The notes beneath the pieces were generated by a model that saw only the letters and a list, made by a program, of their open reading frames with translations, was not told the origin of the DNA and ran no database searches. A program made the translations under genes and the position numbers. A stretch of DNA of 64,000 bases from Lysobacter sp. (GTDB lineage Bacteria > Pseudomonadota > Gammaproteobacteria > Xanthomonadales > Xanthomonadaceae). Where the stretch lies: positions 1 through 64,000 of the forward strand of contig DAHUXS010000002.1 in NCBI GenBank assembly GCA_027306995.1. Reading direction: 5' to 3'. Of this stretch, positions 53,991-63,561 are shown in pieces (positions within the stretch are counted from its first letter, which is position 1; each line of letters starts with the position of its first letter).

Positions 53991-55312
53991 GCGATCTCCT
54001 TCCAGATTTCGCGGGTCAGGTTGATCGGGTCGTCGTTGGTGCAGGCGACGTCGTCTTCGATGCGGATGCCGCCATAGGGCTTGAAGCGTTCGACCGCGGT
54101 CCAGTCGACGCTGCTCTCCAGTCCCTTCGCTTTCAGTTCGTCGAGCAGCATGTCGATGAAGTAGATGCCGGGTTCGATCGTCACCACCATGCCGGCGGCG
54201 AGCGGGCGGGTCAGGCGCAGATAGGGATGGCCGTCCGGCTTGGGCAGGGTGCCGCCGTGGTCGCTTTCGGCGAAGCCGGCGACGTCATGCACCTGCAGGC
54301 CGATGCCATGGCCGATGCCGTGCGGGAAGAATGCGCTGCTGACGCCGGTCGCCACCGCCGCTTCCGGCGACACTGTGATCACGCCAAACTCCTTGAGCAC
54401 GCCGGCCAGCGCAAGATGTGCGTCGAGATGGATCTGGCGGTAATCGACGCCCGGGCGCACCTGCGCGCACATCGCCTGTTGCGCGGCATCGACGCGTTCG
54501 ATCATCGCCGCGAAATCGTCGTGCTGCGCCGAATAGGTGCGGGTGATGTCGCAGGCGTAACCGGCATGGCTGGCGCCGGCATCGATCAACAGGCTGCGAT
54601 AGGGCTTGGGCGGCAGGCGCTGCAAGTCGCTGTAATGGAGGATCGCGCCGTGTTCGTTGAGCGCGACGATGTTCTGGTACGGCAGCTCGAGGCTGTCCTG
54701 GCCGGCGGCCTGGCAATAGGACAGGTGGATGCCGAACTCGCTGGCGCCGGCATCGAACGCACGCTTGGCGGCACGATGGCCGCGCACGCCGCGACGGGTG
54801 GCTTCGCACATCATCGCGATTTCGTACGGCGTCTTGTAGCCGCGGTGGTATTCCAGGTACTGGATCACTTCGGTGGGGTTGTTCGGTGCGAAGGCGTTGC
54901 CGAGCGCGCTTTGCGCTTCGCCGAGGATCGCCTGGCGCGCCGTCGCCGACAGATGCTGTTTCGCTTCGTCGGCGCTGCGGATGGTGACGATGTCGAAATG
55001 GTCGACCCAGTAGCCGCTCGGCGCCTGCGGCACCACATGCCAGTAATCGCGCGGCTGCAGGAAGATCAGCTTGGGTTTCTGGCCCGGCGTGTACACCAGC
55101 CAGCTACCCGGCGCGCGCGTGACCGGCAACCAGTACTTGAACTGCGGGTTCACCGCGTAGGGATAGTCGCGGTCGTCGAAGACCTGGTAGTGCGAGGTGC
55201 CGCTGGGCACGACCAGCTGGTCGAAACCGCCGCGCTGCAACGCCGCGTCGGCGTGGCGCTTGACGGTCTCGAGATGGTCGGCGTACAGGCCGGCGAGGGA
55301 CGGTTCTTGCAT
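53987..55312 (-). CDS. pepQ: Xaa-Pro dipeptidase PepQ
   Basis: 441 aa, M24B family. It hydrolyses Xaa-Pro dipeptides. The N-terminal domain includes SGTSHYQVFDDRDYPYAVNP, and the pita-bread catalytic domain carries the five metal ligands: Asp in LLIDAGASHAGYACDITRT (two), His in FFPHGIGHGIGLQVHD, Glu in VVTIEPGIYFI and Glu in GGIRIEDDV. Length matches the 440-aa E. coli enzyme. The ATG at 55312 begins MQEPSLAGLYADH, the normal start; the open frame before it is chance. Confidence 0.95.
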   Translation of the reverse strand: MQEPSLAGLYADHLETVKRHADAALQRGGFDQLVVPSGTSHYQVFDDRDYPYAVNPQFKYWLPVTRAPGSWLVYTPGQKPKLIFLQPRDYWHVVPQAPSGYWVDHFDIVTIRSADEAKQHLSATARQAILGEAQSALGNAFAPNNPTEVIQYLEYHRGYKTPYEIAMMCEATRRGVRGHRAAKRAFDAGASEFGIHLSYCQAAGQDSLELPYQNIVALNEHGAILHYSDLQRLPPKPYRSLLIDAGASHAGYACDITRTYSAQHDDFAAMIERVDAAQQAMCAQVRPGVDYRQIHLDAHLALAGVLKEFGVITVSPEAAVATGVSSAFFPHGIGHGIGLQVHDVAGFAESDHGGTLPKPDGHPYLRLTRPLAAGMVVTIEPGIYFIDMLLDELKAKGLESSVDWTAVERFKPYGGIRIEDDVACTNDDPINLTREIWKEIA

Positions 55313-55455
55313 GATCCGGTTTCCGTCGATGGAGAACCCTATTGTGGCGCATCGACATGGAAACCGGCGTGGCCGAGGCTCGGGCCGAGCGATACGGTCA
55401 ACTCCAGGTGTCGGTAGACGTTTTTGTAGACATATCAATGGCTAGCGAGGGCATC

Positions 55456-56409
55456 ATGAGCGTTGGAAATCGATGGTTGATCCAGTTTGCGTTGTTGGTA
55501 TCAACGCTGTCGATGGGTGCCTACGCCGCAACCACAGGGACTTTCGCCGACGATTCCGGCCGGGCGCCGGCCGGTGGACCCATCACGATCACGGTCAAGC
55601 CCAGCATGACCGATCCGGCCATTTCCGCGTTTGATTATCCTCACCACGTTCTCTACGACCCCGCAGCGAAGAACGGCAAATTGCTGGTGTTTCTCACCGG
55701 CACGACCGAAACGCCCAACGCGGGGCCGCAGGATTTCTTCCGGACCGCCTTGGCTCAGGGGTATCGGGTGATCAACCTGACCTATATCAGTTATCCGGCT
55801 GTGTCTCAGATCTGCGTCGGGCAGCTGCTGCGGAAGGATCCGGACTGCGCGGCACATTTTCGTCAAAAACGGCTATACGGGGACACTGCCTTCACGGCGA
55901 TTCCCGATCAGCCGCAGGATTCCATCGTCCACAGACTGACCAGGCTCTTGCAATATCTCGATCGGACCGATCGCAGCGGGGGTTGGAGCCGTTATCTCGC
56001 CAATGGTGCTCCGGCATGGCAGCGGATTGCAGTCGCCGGACAATCGCAAGGCGGAGGCATGGCGGAATATCTCGGCAAGCGCGAGAACCTGGCGCGGGTA
56101 TTGGCATTCTCGGGCGGGTGGGATGCATCGTCGCCAACTACGCCTGCATCATGGTATGCATCGACTTCTGCCACGCCGCTCGATCGCTGGTACTACGCGT
56201 ACCACGTCAAGGAACCCGCGGCGGACAAGCTTGCCCGCATCGCGGAGGTGCTGCGCATCCCGGCAGATCATCTCTTTGCGAACGATGCACCGATATCGGA
56301 AAGCGTCTTGAAGAACGGGAAAATGCCAGGGCACACCAGCTCGCTCAAGGAAACCGTCTACGAGCCCGTGTGGATCAAGATGCTGGGGTCGGGCAATGAA
56401 GGGCATTAA
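55456..56409 (+). CDS. Secreted alpha/beta hydrolase (BPSS1187-like)
   Basis: 317 aa. Signal peptide MSVGNRWLIQFALLVSTLSMGAYA, then an alpha/beta-hydrolase fold: GKLLVFLTGTTETP (oxyanion strand), the nucleophile S197 in VAGQSQGGG, and a late His in GKMPGHTSSL as a candidate triad member. It resembles the BPSS1187 family of uncharacterised hydrolases, as far as I can recall. Codon choice and the AT-richer start region (GTTTTTGTAGACATATCAATG) differ from the neighbours and hint at acquisition. GCGAGG lies five bases before the ATG. Confidence 0.68.
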   Translation: MSVGNRWLIQFALLVSTLSMGAYAATTGTFADDSGRAPAGGPITITVKPSMTDPAISAFDYPHHVLYDPAAKNGKLLVFLTGTTETPNAGPQDFFRTALAQGYRVINLTYISYPAVSQICVGQLLRKDPDCAAHFRQKRLYGDTAFTAIPDQPQDSIVHRLTRLLQYLDRTDRSGGWSRYLANGAPAWQRIAVAGQSQGGGMAEYLGKRENLARVLAFSGGWDASSPTTPASWYASTSATPLDRWYYAYHVKEPAADKLARIAEVLRIPADHLFANDAPISESVLKNGKMPGHTSSLKETVYEPVWIKMLGSGNEGH

Positions 56410-56420
56410 CCCAGCGCTGC

Positions 56421-56789
56421 TCAAGCCGGCGTGCGCTCTCCCATCCCCACCGCGCACCAGTGCGCGATCCGTTCCATCGCCGCCGGATCGATGAGGATGA
56501 AACGCGCGCCGACCAGGTCGCCGCCGCGACCGGCATCGTGGCCGCTCCACATCACTTCCACGCCGCATTCGACCTGTCCGCCGCCGATCTCGGCCGGCAG
56601 CGCGAATGTCCACTGATAGAGCGCGCCCTGCTGCAGGCTTTCCGTGGAAGCGGCGCTGCCGCGGACGACCTGGATGCCGGTGGCGCAGAGATTGCCGACG
56701 CGGCCGACCACGACGCCGGTCAGGGCATCGACCACGGGAATCATCGTGGTGACGTCGCGACGCGCGGTATAGCGATGGTCGGCGCTCAT
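56421..56789 (-). CDS. PilZ-domain protein (copy 1)
   Basis: 122 aa, a single PilZ-like beta barrel: RYTARRDVTTMIPVVDALTG, GRVGNLCATGIQVV (the usual D/N-x-S-x-x-G motif, here N-L-C-A-T-G) and GARFILIDPAAMERIAHW. PilZ domains bind cyclic di-GMP or partner proteins. The motif is partly degenerate, so nucleotide binding is uncertain. The start overlaps the stop of the DUF1631 gene (ATGA). The pair is repeated next door. Confidence 0.82.
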   Translation of the reverse strand: MSADHRYTARRDVTTMIPVVDALTGVVVGRVGNLCATGIQVVRGSAASTESLQQGALYQWTFALPAEIGGGQVECGVEVMWSGHDAGRGGDLVGARFILIDPAAMERIAHWCAVGMGERTPA

Positions 56790-59005
56790 GACGCCACCGC
56801 CGCGGGCCGGGCGAACAGCTTGCCGAGGCTTTCCAGCGTGCCGAGCGTGCTGGTCCACGCGCGATCGAGCAGGCTCATCTCGTGCTTGCGGGCCACGCGT
56901 ACCTGGCCGGTGGCCATCAGGCGTGCGAGTTGGTCGAGCTGCATTTCGGCGACGCGTGCACCGCGGCGATTGACCAGCAGGGCATTGCCGGTGATGCGGC
57001 TGTACCACGACAGGCGACGGCGACGCACCTCGCCTTGCTGGTTGACGGTGAAGTCGAGCCAGCAACCGAAGGGCAGGGTGCTCAAGTGGCGGTAGCACTC
57101 TTCCTCGCGCGCGCTGCGCGGTTCCGGCATGTCCTCCGCCAGCTGCAAGGTCTTGGACGACCCGCCGAAGCGCGGACGCGTGCGGATCAGCGTCACCAGC
57201 TCCGTCATCGACATGCGTGCGCCGGTGCGCGGCAATCCCACGCTACGGCTGAGCGTTTCTGCGACCTCGTTGGCTTCTTCCGAGTGGTAGCCGGTGCGCT
57301 TGAGGATTTCGAAGATCGAATCGCGCAGGTCCACGTCTTCGATCGCATCGTTCGCGGCGACCACCTGGAGGATGCGGCCGGTCAGGCGTTCGTGGCGCTG
57401 CCATAGCGCGGAGTGATCGTCGTGGCGCAGGCGGACGAAGGTGAGCGCATCCTGCCATGCGGTGCGGATCAGCATTTCGACTTGCGGTCGCAGGGTGATG
57501 CCGGCGAGTTTTTCGTCGAGCAGCGCTTGCGCGGCATTGCGGGCGATGGCGATGCGTTCCTGTCCGCGCGAAGCCTCGATCTGGTGGCGCTCGACGGCTT
57601 CGCTGCGTTGCGCGTGGGCCTGGTGGGCGTCGGCGAGCTCCTGGTGGATGTGTTCGAGCACCGTGCCGTCGCCGCGATACTCCTGTTCGACGCGATCCAC
57701 CGCATGGGCCAGCGCGGCATCGAATTGCGGGTCGGCATCGGCTTCGTCGGCGATGATCGCGCCGGACTCGGCGACGCGACTCATGATCTGGCGGCCGGGG
57801 TGCGTCGGCTGCTCGAAGAACGCCTCGCCCGACAGGGCCATGCGCAGCAACGGGATTTGCAGGCGCTTCAGCAGTTCCGCCGCACCCGATTGCGCGCGCA
57901 TGTCGTGGCAGACGGCGTCATAGAGCATGCCGAGCAATTCGATCGAATCGCTCTGTTGCTGCGACAACTGCACCCTGCCGCCGTGCAGGGATTTCGCCCG
58001 CGCCTTCAGTTCGTCGTGCAGGTGGCGGATGCCGAGCGGGCGACCGCTGGCATCGTGCGCGGACAGCGAGTCGAGCATTTCGGAAACGATGTGGGCCGGC
58101 AATTGCACGTGCGTGGCGGATGCCGCCGTGGGTTGCCCCTTGGCTTTCGCCAGCAGTGAACGCGCAGCCGAGAAATCGGGCGCGGAGTGGGCGTTGGCGG
58201 AACGGCCGCGATCGTCGTGTTCCGGTTGTTCGAACCATCCGGCAGCGCCTTGCGGCGCCATGGTCGCGATCGTGGCCGCCATCGCGGAGACATCGGCGAA
58301 GGCCGGGCGTTCGGGCGTGGCCGCGCGCTTCAGCGACGGAATGAAGGTCAGGCCGGGCAGGATGCTGGCGCCTTCGAGTTCCTTGTTGATGCGATTCACC
58401 AGCGCCGGGTAGTCGTGGAACAGCGCACGCGCCACGGCATCGGTCACCAGCATGTGCGGGAAGTCGTCGCCGAACACCCGGCGGGATGCATCCTCGACGG
58501 CACGGATCAGGCAACGTGGCCCGACCGGGATGCGATCGGCATCGAAAGCCGGGGTGCCTGCAAGCACGCCGAAGCGTTGGCCCAGCAAGTAGAGCGGCAA
58601 CTTGCATTGGTTGGTGACCTGGCCAATGCCTTCCGCCTGCGGCGGAGCGACATTGTCGCCGGCATCCGCGAGCGTCCAGCTCTCGGACGACGACCACAGT
58701 TCCGACTGTTGTGGCCGATGGCCTTGGTCGCGGATCGCGATCAGTTCGTGTTCGATGCATTCCAGCAACGCCGGCAGCATCTCGCTGCAATGGATCGACA
58801 ATTGCTTGCAGTGCGAAAACGCGATGATCTCGCGGCGGGCAGCCATCGGGTTGCCGATCATCAACGGCATTTCCTCGCGCAAGCTGGCGAGCGCCTGTCG
58901 CACCGGATGGGCCATCCCATCGGCGCACGCGGCCATCATTTTCGAAATCGCGTTCTGTACGCGTGGTGGCAGCGCATGCGGCTGCCCGAATTGCGGGCGT
59001 TCCAT
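56786..59005 (-). CDS. DUF1631 family protein (copy 1)
   Basis: 739 aa, soluble. DUF1631 proteins occur in Lysobacterales and Pseudomonas, often beside PilZ genes. Visible: LPLYLLGQRFGVLAG, FGDDFPHMLVTDAVAR, long helices (about 430-520), TAWQDALTFVRLRHDD, and a C-terminal PilZ-like barrel (LPFGCWLDFTVNQQGEVRRR, LSWYSRITGNALLVNRRG). The C-terminus suggests cyclic di-GMP-linked regulation. The ATG at 59005 aligns with the paralogue's start; an ATG at 59029 has a better Shine-Dalgarno (AAGGA). Confidence 0.85.
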   Translation of the reverse strand: MERPQFGQPHALPPRVQNAISKMMAACADGMAHPVRQALASLREEMPLMIGNPMAARREIIAFSHCKQLSIHCSEMLPALLECIEHELIAIRDQGHRPQQSELWSSSESWTLADAGDNVAPPQAEGIGQVTNQCKLPLYLLGQRFGVLAGTPAFDADRIPVGPRCLIRAVEDASRRVFGDDFPHMLVTDAVARALFHDYPALVNRINKELEGASILPGLTFIPSLKRAATPERPAFADVSAMAATIATMAPQGAAGWFEQPEHDDRGRSANAHSAPDFSAARSLLAKAKGQPTAASATHVQLPAHIVSEMLDSLSAHDASGRPLGIRHLHDELKARAKSLHGGRVQLSQQQSDSIELLGMLYDAVCHDMRAQSGAAELLKRLQIPLLRMALSGEAFFEQPTHPGRQIMSRVAESGAIIADEADADPQFDAALAHAVDRVEQEYRGDGTVLEHIHQELADAHQAHAQRSEAVERHQIEASRGQERIAIARNAAQALLDEKLAGITLRPQVEMLIRTAWQDALTFVRLRHDDHSALWQRHERLTGRILQVVAANDAIEDVDLRDSIFEILKRTGYHSEEANEVAETLSRSVGLPRTGARMSMTELVTLIRTRPRFGGSSKTLQLAEDMPEPRSAREEECYRHLSTLPFGCWLDFTVNQQGEVRRRRLSWYSRITGNALLVNRRGARVAEMQLDQLARLMATGQVRVARKHEMSLLDRAWTSTLGTLESLGKLFARPAAVAS

Positions 59006-59160
59006 ATCCCTGGCTCCGGTCCCGTCCATTGGGTCCTTGCGTCCGATAGTACTGCGGACCGTGGCGACTGGAACAGGCCGATCACACCATTTGTGAACCG
59101 TCGTCCCAACTCTGTTGGGATCACGTGGTCATCCCGGGGATCTGGCGTCGGTACCGGGCT

Positions 59161-59517
59161 TCAGGCGTAGCCGGGATTGGCTGCGGCGCACCATTGGCTG
59201 ATCCGCATCGTGACCTTGGGATCGATCAGGATGAAGCGCACGCGGACCAGTTTGATGTCCCGTCCCGGAACATCCTCGACCGACATCACTTCGATCCCGC
59301 ACTCGGCATGCGCGCCGCCGAGATCGCCGGGAAGGCCGAAGGTCAGCTGATAGAGCGCGCCATTGCGCAGGGTCTCCTGTCCCTCGGGACTGCAGGCGAC
59401 CTGCATCCCGGAAGCGGACAGGGCGACGATGCGGCCGACATGCTTGCCGGTCAGGGTATCGGTGACCGGAATCAGCTCGGAGACTTCGCGGCTTCCGCGG
59501 TAAAGCGCCCTGGTCAT
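59161..59517 (-). CDS. PilZ-domain protein (copy 2)
   Basis: 118 aa, paralogue of the protein at 56421-56789 (shared IPV-x-D-x-LTG, VG-R-I/V, GALYQ, CG-V/I-EVM and RFILIDP segments). The loop motif reads ALSASGMQVA and the N-terminal arginines are fewer than in copy 1, so cyclic di-GMP binding is doubtful. Its start overlaps the second DUF1631 stop (ATGA). Confidence 0.8.
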   Translation of the reverse strand: MTRALYRGSREVSELIPVTDTLTGKHVGRIVALSASGMQVACSPEGQETLRNGALYQLTFGLPGDLGGAHAECGIEVMSVEDVPGRDIKLVRVRFILIDPKVTMRISQWCAAANPGYA

Positions 59518-61742
59518 GACGCGACCGGCAGCGCCGGGTTGGCGAGCAGCTTGCCGAAGCTCTCGAGGGTGTTCTTGGTCGCCATCCAGGCGCGATCGAA
59601 CAGGCTTGCCTGGTTCTTCTCCACCACGCGCACTTGTCCGATGGCCATCAAGCGTGCCAGCTGGTCGAGCTGCATCTCCCCGACGCGGGCGCCCTGGCGA
59701 TTCACCAGCAGGGCATTGCCGGTGATCTGGCTGTACCAGGACAGGCGGCGGCGGCGCACGTCGCCCTGCTGGTTGATCACGAAGTCCAACGCACAGCCAA
59801 AGGGGAGATTGCGCACGCGCTGGAAGCATTCCTCTTCCGCGGGCGTGCGCGGGGCGGAGATCGTTTCGATCTGTTGCGCTTCGCGACCCGATTCACCGAA
59901 GCGCGGGCGCGCCTTCACCGCGACCACGAGCCTCGTCATCGGCATGCGATCGGGATCGTTGGGGACCGATGCGCTGCGACTCAGCGCATGCCCGACTTCA
60001 GTCGCGTCTTCGATGTGGTAGCCGGTGCGCTTGAGGATGGCGGTGATCGAATCGCGCAGGTCGACGTCGTCGACCGGATCCGGGCTTTCCGCAATTTCGA
60101 GGATGCGGTTGGTCAGGCGATCGTGGCGTTTCCAGGTGTCCGTGTGCGGCTCGTTGCGCAGGCGGATGAAGGTCAATGCGTCCTGCCATGCGGTGCGCAG
60201 CAGGACATTCGTGTGGGCCGGCAGCTGGCGCGCGCCGATGCGTTCATCGAGCAACGACTTGGCCGCTTCGCGGGCGATGGCGAGACGTTCCAGACCGCTT
60301 GCCGTATCGACATGACGCTGTTCGACGGCCTGGCTGCGCTTCACCTGCTGCTCGTGCGCCTCGGAGAGCTCGACGTTGATGTTCTGGAGCACCGCCTCAT
60401 CGCCGCGATACTCCTTTTCGACGCGTTCGACGGCGTGCTGCAGGGCCGCGTCGAAGCGCAGATCGACGTTGGTGCTGTCGTCATCGATCGCCGCGCCGGA
60501 TTCGGCCACGTGATTCATGATCTGGCGCCCCGGATGCGAGGCCTGGTCGAAGAAGGCCTGGCTGGACACCGCCATCCGCACCAGCGGAACTTGCAAGCGG
60601 GTCAGCAGTTCGAGCGCTCGCGACTGCTTGTGCACGTCGCGACAGATCGCGTCATAGAGCATGCCCAGCAGCTCGATGGAATCGCTGAGTTGGCTGGTCA
60701 GGTGCGCATTCGGCCCGTGCACAGCTTTTGCACGCGTGTTCAATTCGTCCTGGAGTTGGCGGATGCCGAGCGGACGCCCGGAGGTGTCGCGCGAGGGAAG
60801 CGCGTCGATCAACGACGCCACCGCCGGGCCGGACAAGGCCGATTGCGAATCCATCTCGGCGGACTGGCGCCACGGCATCCGGCCTTTGGCGCGGGCGAGC
60901 AGGGATTGCATTTGCGTGAAATCCGGCGTTGCCACCGCCTGCACGAAACGCTCGCGCGCGGTGGAGGCCGACGGCGCCTCGCGATATTCGACGGAATCGT
61001 CCTCCGGCATGCCGTCTTCCATCGGCGGCGCCTTGGCGGCAGTTGCGCCATCCCGCTTCAGCGAGGGCACGAACGTCAATCCCGGGAGGATGCTGGCGCG
61101 GTCCAATTCCGTGTTGACGCTGTTCACGAGTGACGGATAGATGCGGAACAGTTTCTGCGCGACCGCATCGGCGAGGAGGGTATGCGGGAAGTCCTCGCCG
61201 AACACTTCGCGCGAGGCCTCGGTCAGGGCATCGACCAGTTTTTGCGGGCCGATCGGAATGGCGTTCGGTTCGAACGCAGCCGATTCCGCCAGGACGCCGA
61301 AGCGTTGCCCAAGCAGGTACAGCGGCAACCGGGATTCGTTGATGACCCTGCCGAAATCAGTCGTCCCCTCGACGTGTTCATCGCCGTCGACATCGGACAG
61401 CGTCCATTGCGACGACGCGATCCGTGCATGCGATTGCACGATGTGATCGTCGTCTTCATCGCGGATCGAGGACAGGCCGCGCTCGATATGGGCAAGCAGG
61501 GCAGGCAGCAACCGCAACCAGTTCGACGACAGGCTCTTGCAATGGGAAAACAGGACGATTTCCCGGGTTTTCGATGCCTCGCGCCCGATCATCAAAGGCA
61601 GATCGTCCTTGAGCGTCGAAAGCGACTGGTTGACCGGCGCCGTCATCTGCTCCGCACAGGCATGCAGGACCCGTGACAACGCGTAATGGACTTTCGGTGG
61701 CAGATTTTTTTGTTGGTTGATTCCGACCGTTATACGTTCCAT
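59514..61742 (-). CDS. DUF1631 family protein (copy 2)
   Basis: 742 aa, paralogue of copy 1 along its whole length (shared PLYLLGQRFGVLA, ASILPGLTF-x-PSLKR, SGRPLGIR, DSIELLGMLYDA, SHPGRQIM, RTAWQDALTF, LSWYS-x-ITGNALLVNR). The linker around residues 225-290 and the N-terminal 100 residues diverge most, so the duplication is not recent. The ATG at 61742 has AGGGG just upstream; the in-frame TTG at 61775 is rejected. A GTTACGTAAC palindrome (61781-61790) lies in the short region before it. Confidence 0.85.
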   Translation of the reverse strand: MERITVGINQQKNLPPKVHYALSRVLHACAEQMTAPVNQSLSTLKDDLPLMIGREASKTREIVLFSHCKSLSSNWLRLLPALLAHIERGLSSIRDEDDDHIVQSHARIASSQWTLSDVDGDEHVEGTTDFGRVINESRLPLYLLGQRFGVLAESAAFEPNAIPIGPQKLVDALTEASREVFGEDFPHTLLADAVAQKLFRIYPSLVNSVNTELDRASILPGLTFVPSLKRDGATAAKAPPMEDGMPEDDSVEYREAPSASTARERFVQAVATPDFTQMQSLLARAKGRMPWRQSAEMDSQSALSGPAVASLIDALPSRDTSGRPLGIRQLQDELNTRAKAVHGPNAHLTSQLSDSIELLGMLYDAICRDVHKQSRALELLTRLQVPLVRMAVSSQAFFDQASHPGRQIMNHVAESGAAIDDDSTNVDLRFDAALQHAVERVEKEYRGDEAVLQNINVELSEAHEQQVKRSQAVEQRHVDTASGLERLAIAREAAKSLLDERIGARQLPAHTNVLLRTAWQDALTFIRLRNEPHTDTWKRHDRLTNRILEIAESPDPVDDVDLRDSITAILKRTGYHIEDATEVGHALSRSASVPNDPDRMPMTRLVVAVKARPRFGESGREAQQIETISAPRTPAEEECFQRVRNLPFGCALDFVINQQGDVRRRRLSWYSQITGNALLVNRQGARVGEMQLDQLARLMAIGQVRVVEKNQASLFDRAWMATKNTLESFGKLLANPALPVAS

Positions 61743-61807
61743 GTACCCCTGAATCCCGCGTTCCCGTTTACGCAATCGATGTTACGTAACGTGGTGTCAT
61801 CAGGAAT

Positions 61808-62974
61808 TCACAGGAACATGGAAATCAAGTCGTTCACGAACTTCCGTCCAAGTTCCGTTGGAACGACACGCGCATTCGAAATGTCGATCAAGCCACGTTT
61901 TTCCGCGGCTTCCAGAGTTTTTTGAATGCTTCCATAACGAAGGCCGGTTCTGCGTTCATACAACTGAATTTCGAATCCGCTGTTGAGGCGCAATGCATTG
62001 AGCATGAAGTCGAACGGACGTCGTGCCGGCAGGATGTCTTCGTCGCCACCAATGGCCGCGGCGGTTCCCGCATCGCGCAGCCACGCGTCGGGATGCTTGG
62101 TCTTCCAGCGCCGCAGGATGCGCTGGTCCGCACCCAGCGTGAGCTTGCCGTGGGCGCCGGCGCCGATGCCGAGATAGTCGCCGAAGGTCCAGTAGTTGAG
62201 GTTGTGTTTGCACTGGCGATCGGGCTTCGCATAAGCACTGACTTCGTACTGCGCGAATCCGGCCGCGCCCATCAAGGCCTGGCAATGTTCCTGCATGTCC
62301 CAGGCGAGATCGTCGTCGGGAATGCCCTGCGGCGGCTTCGCCGCGAACAGCGTGTTGGGTTCCAGCGTCAGCTGGTAGTGGCTGAGATGGGTCGGCTGCA
62401 ACGCGATGGCACGTTCGACATCGTGTTCGGCCATTGCCAGCGTCTGTTGTGGCAAGGCGTACATCAGGTCGAGGTTGATGTTGTCGTAGCCGGCATCCTG
62501 CGCCGACTTCACCGCGCGCTCGGCATCGCCGCTGGAATGGATGCGCCCGAGCCGCTGCAGGCAGCCGTCGTCGAAACTCTGCACGCCGAAGCTGAGGCGA
62601 TTGACGCCGGCCGCGCGATAACCCGCGAACGGGCCGTGCTCGACCGTGCCGGGATTGGTCTCGAGGGTGATTTCCGTGCCGGGCGCGAAAGTGAGTCGCG
62701 CGCTGGCCTGCTGCAGGAAGCGGTCGATCCGCTCCGGCGAGAACAGGCTGGGCGTGCCGCCGCCGAAGAACACCGAATGCACCACGCGACCCCAGACCAG
62801 TGGCAGGTCGTGTTCGAGATCGCGGATCAGCGCATCGATGTAATCGTCGTAGGGCGCTTCGCCGCGCAGCCCATGCGAATTGAAATCGCAGTACGGGCAT
62901 TTGCGCACGCACCAGGGCAGGTGGACATACAGCGCGAGGGGCGGTGGCGTGAGCGTCAGCTCGTGCGCGTTCAT
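61808..62974 (-). CDS. hemW: Radical SAM haem chaperone HemW
   Basis: 388 aa. The radical-SAM cluster cysteines are C22, C26 and C29 ([12 protein letters not shown]). [47 protein letters not shown] and [23 protein letters not shown] are HemW signatures, and the last distinguishes it from coproporphyrinogen dehydrogenase HemN. HemW inserts haem into respiratory proteins. The start overlaps the rdgB stop (ATGA), in an rph-rdgB-hemW operon. Confidence 0.95.
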   Translation of the reverse strand: MNAHELTLTPPPLALYVHLPWCVRKCPYCDFNSHGLRGEAPYDDYIDALIRDLEHDLPLVWGRVVHSVFFGGGTPSLFSPERIDRFLQQASARLTFAPGTEITLETNPGTVEHGPFAGYRAAGVNRLSFGVQSFDDGCLQRLGRIHSSGDAERAVKSAQDAGYDNINLDLMYALPQQTLAMAEHDVERAIALQPTHLSHYQLTLEPNTLFAAKPPQGIPDDDLAWDMQEHCQALMGAAGFAQYEVSAYAKPDRQCKHNLNYWTFGDYLGIGAGAHGKLTLGADQRILRRWKTKHPDAWLRDAGTAAAIGGDEDILPARRPFDFMLNALRLNSGFEIQLYERRTGLRYGSIQKTLEAAEKRGLIDISNARVVPTELGRKFVNDLISMFL

Positions 62975-63561
62975 CGTGATTGCAGCAATTCGTGCAGTCG
63001 CGCCATCGCCTGGCCACGATGGCTGTGGCGATGCTTGTCCGCCGCGGTGAGTTCCGCTGCGCTCAACCCGAAGTCTGGTACCAGGAACACCGGGTCGTAG
63101 CCGAAGCCGTGTTCGCCACGCGGCGCATGGAGGATGCGGCCCTCCCAGGTGCCCTGGGCGATGATCGGCTGCGGATCCTCGGCATGGCGCAGCAGCGCCA
63201 GCACGCAGACGAAACGCGCCGTGCGGCGTTCGTCCGGCACATCGCGCAATGCGTGCAGCAGCTTCGTGGTGTTGGCGCCATCGTTGCCGTGGCTGCCGGC
63301 GTAGCGCGCCGAATACAGCCCGGGTGCGCCATCCAATGCATCGACGCACAGGCCGGAATCGTCGGCTAGCGCCGGCAGTCCGCTGATGCGCGCGGCATGA
63401 CGTGCCTTCAGCAATGCGTTCTCGACGAAGCTCAGTCCGGTTTCCTCGACGTCATCGACGCCGAATTCGGACTGCGGATGGAAGTCGAGATCCAGATCCG
63501 CGAACAGCTGGCGGAATTCCGCCAGCTTGCCGGCGTTGCCGCTGGCGAGGACGAGTTTCAC
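62971..63561 (-). CDS. rdgB: dITP/XTP pyrophosphatase (RdgB/HAM1 family)
   Basis: 196 aa. It removes non-canonical purine triphosphates. Signatures: [17 protein letters not shown] at the N-terminus, [44 protein letters not shown] and [17 protein letters not shown]. Translation starts at a GTG overlapping the rph stop (GTGA). Confidence 0.96.
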   Translation of the reverse strand: MKLVLASGNAGKLAEFRQLFADLDLDFHPQSEFGVDDVEETGLSFVENALLKARHAARISGLPALADDSGLCVDALDGAPGLYSARYAGSHGNDGANTTKLLHALRDVPDERRTARFVCVLALLRHAEDPQPIIAQGTWEGRILHAPRGEHGFGYDPVFLVPDFGLSAAELTAADKHRHSHRGQAMARLHELLQSR

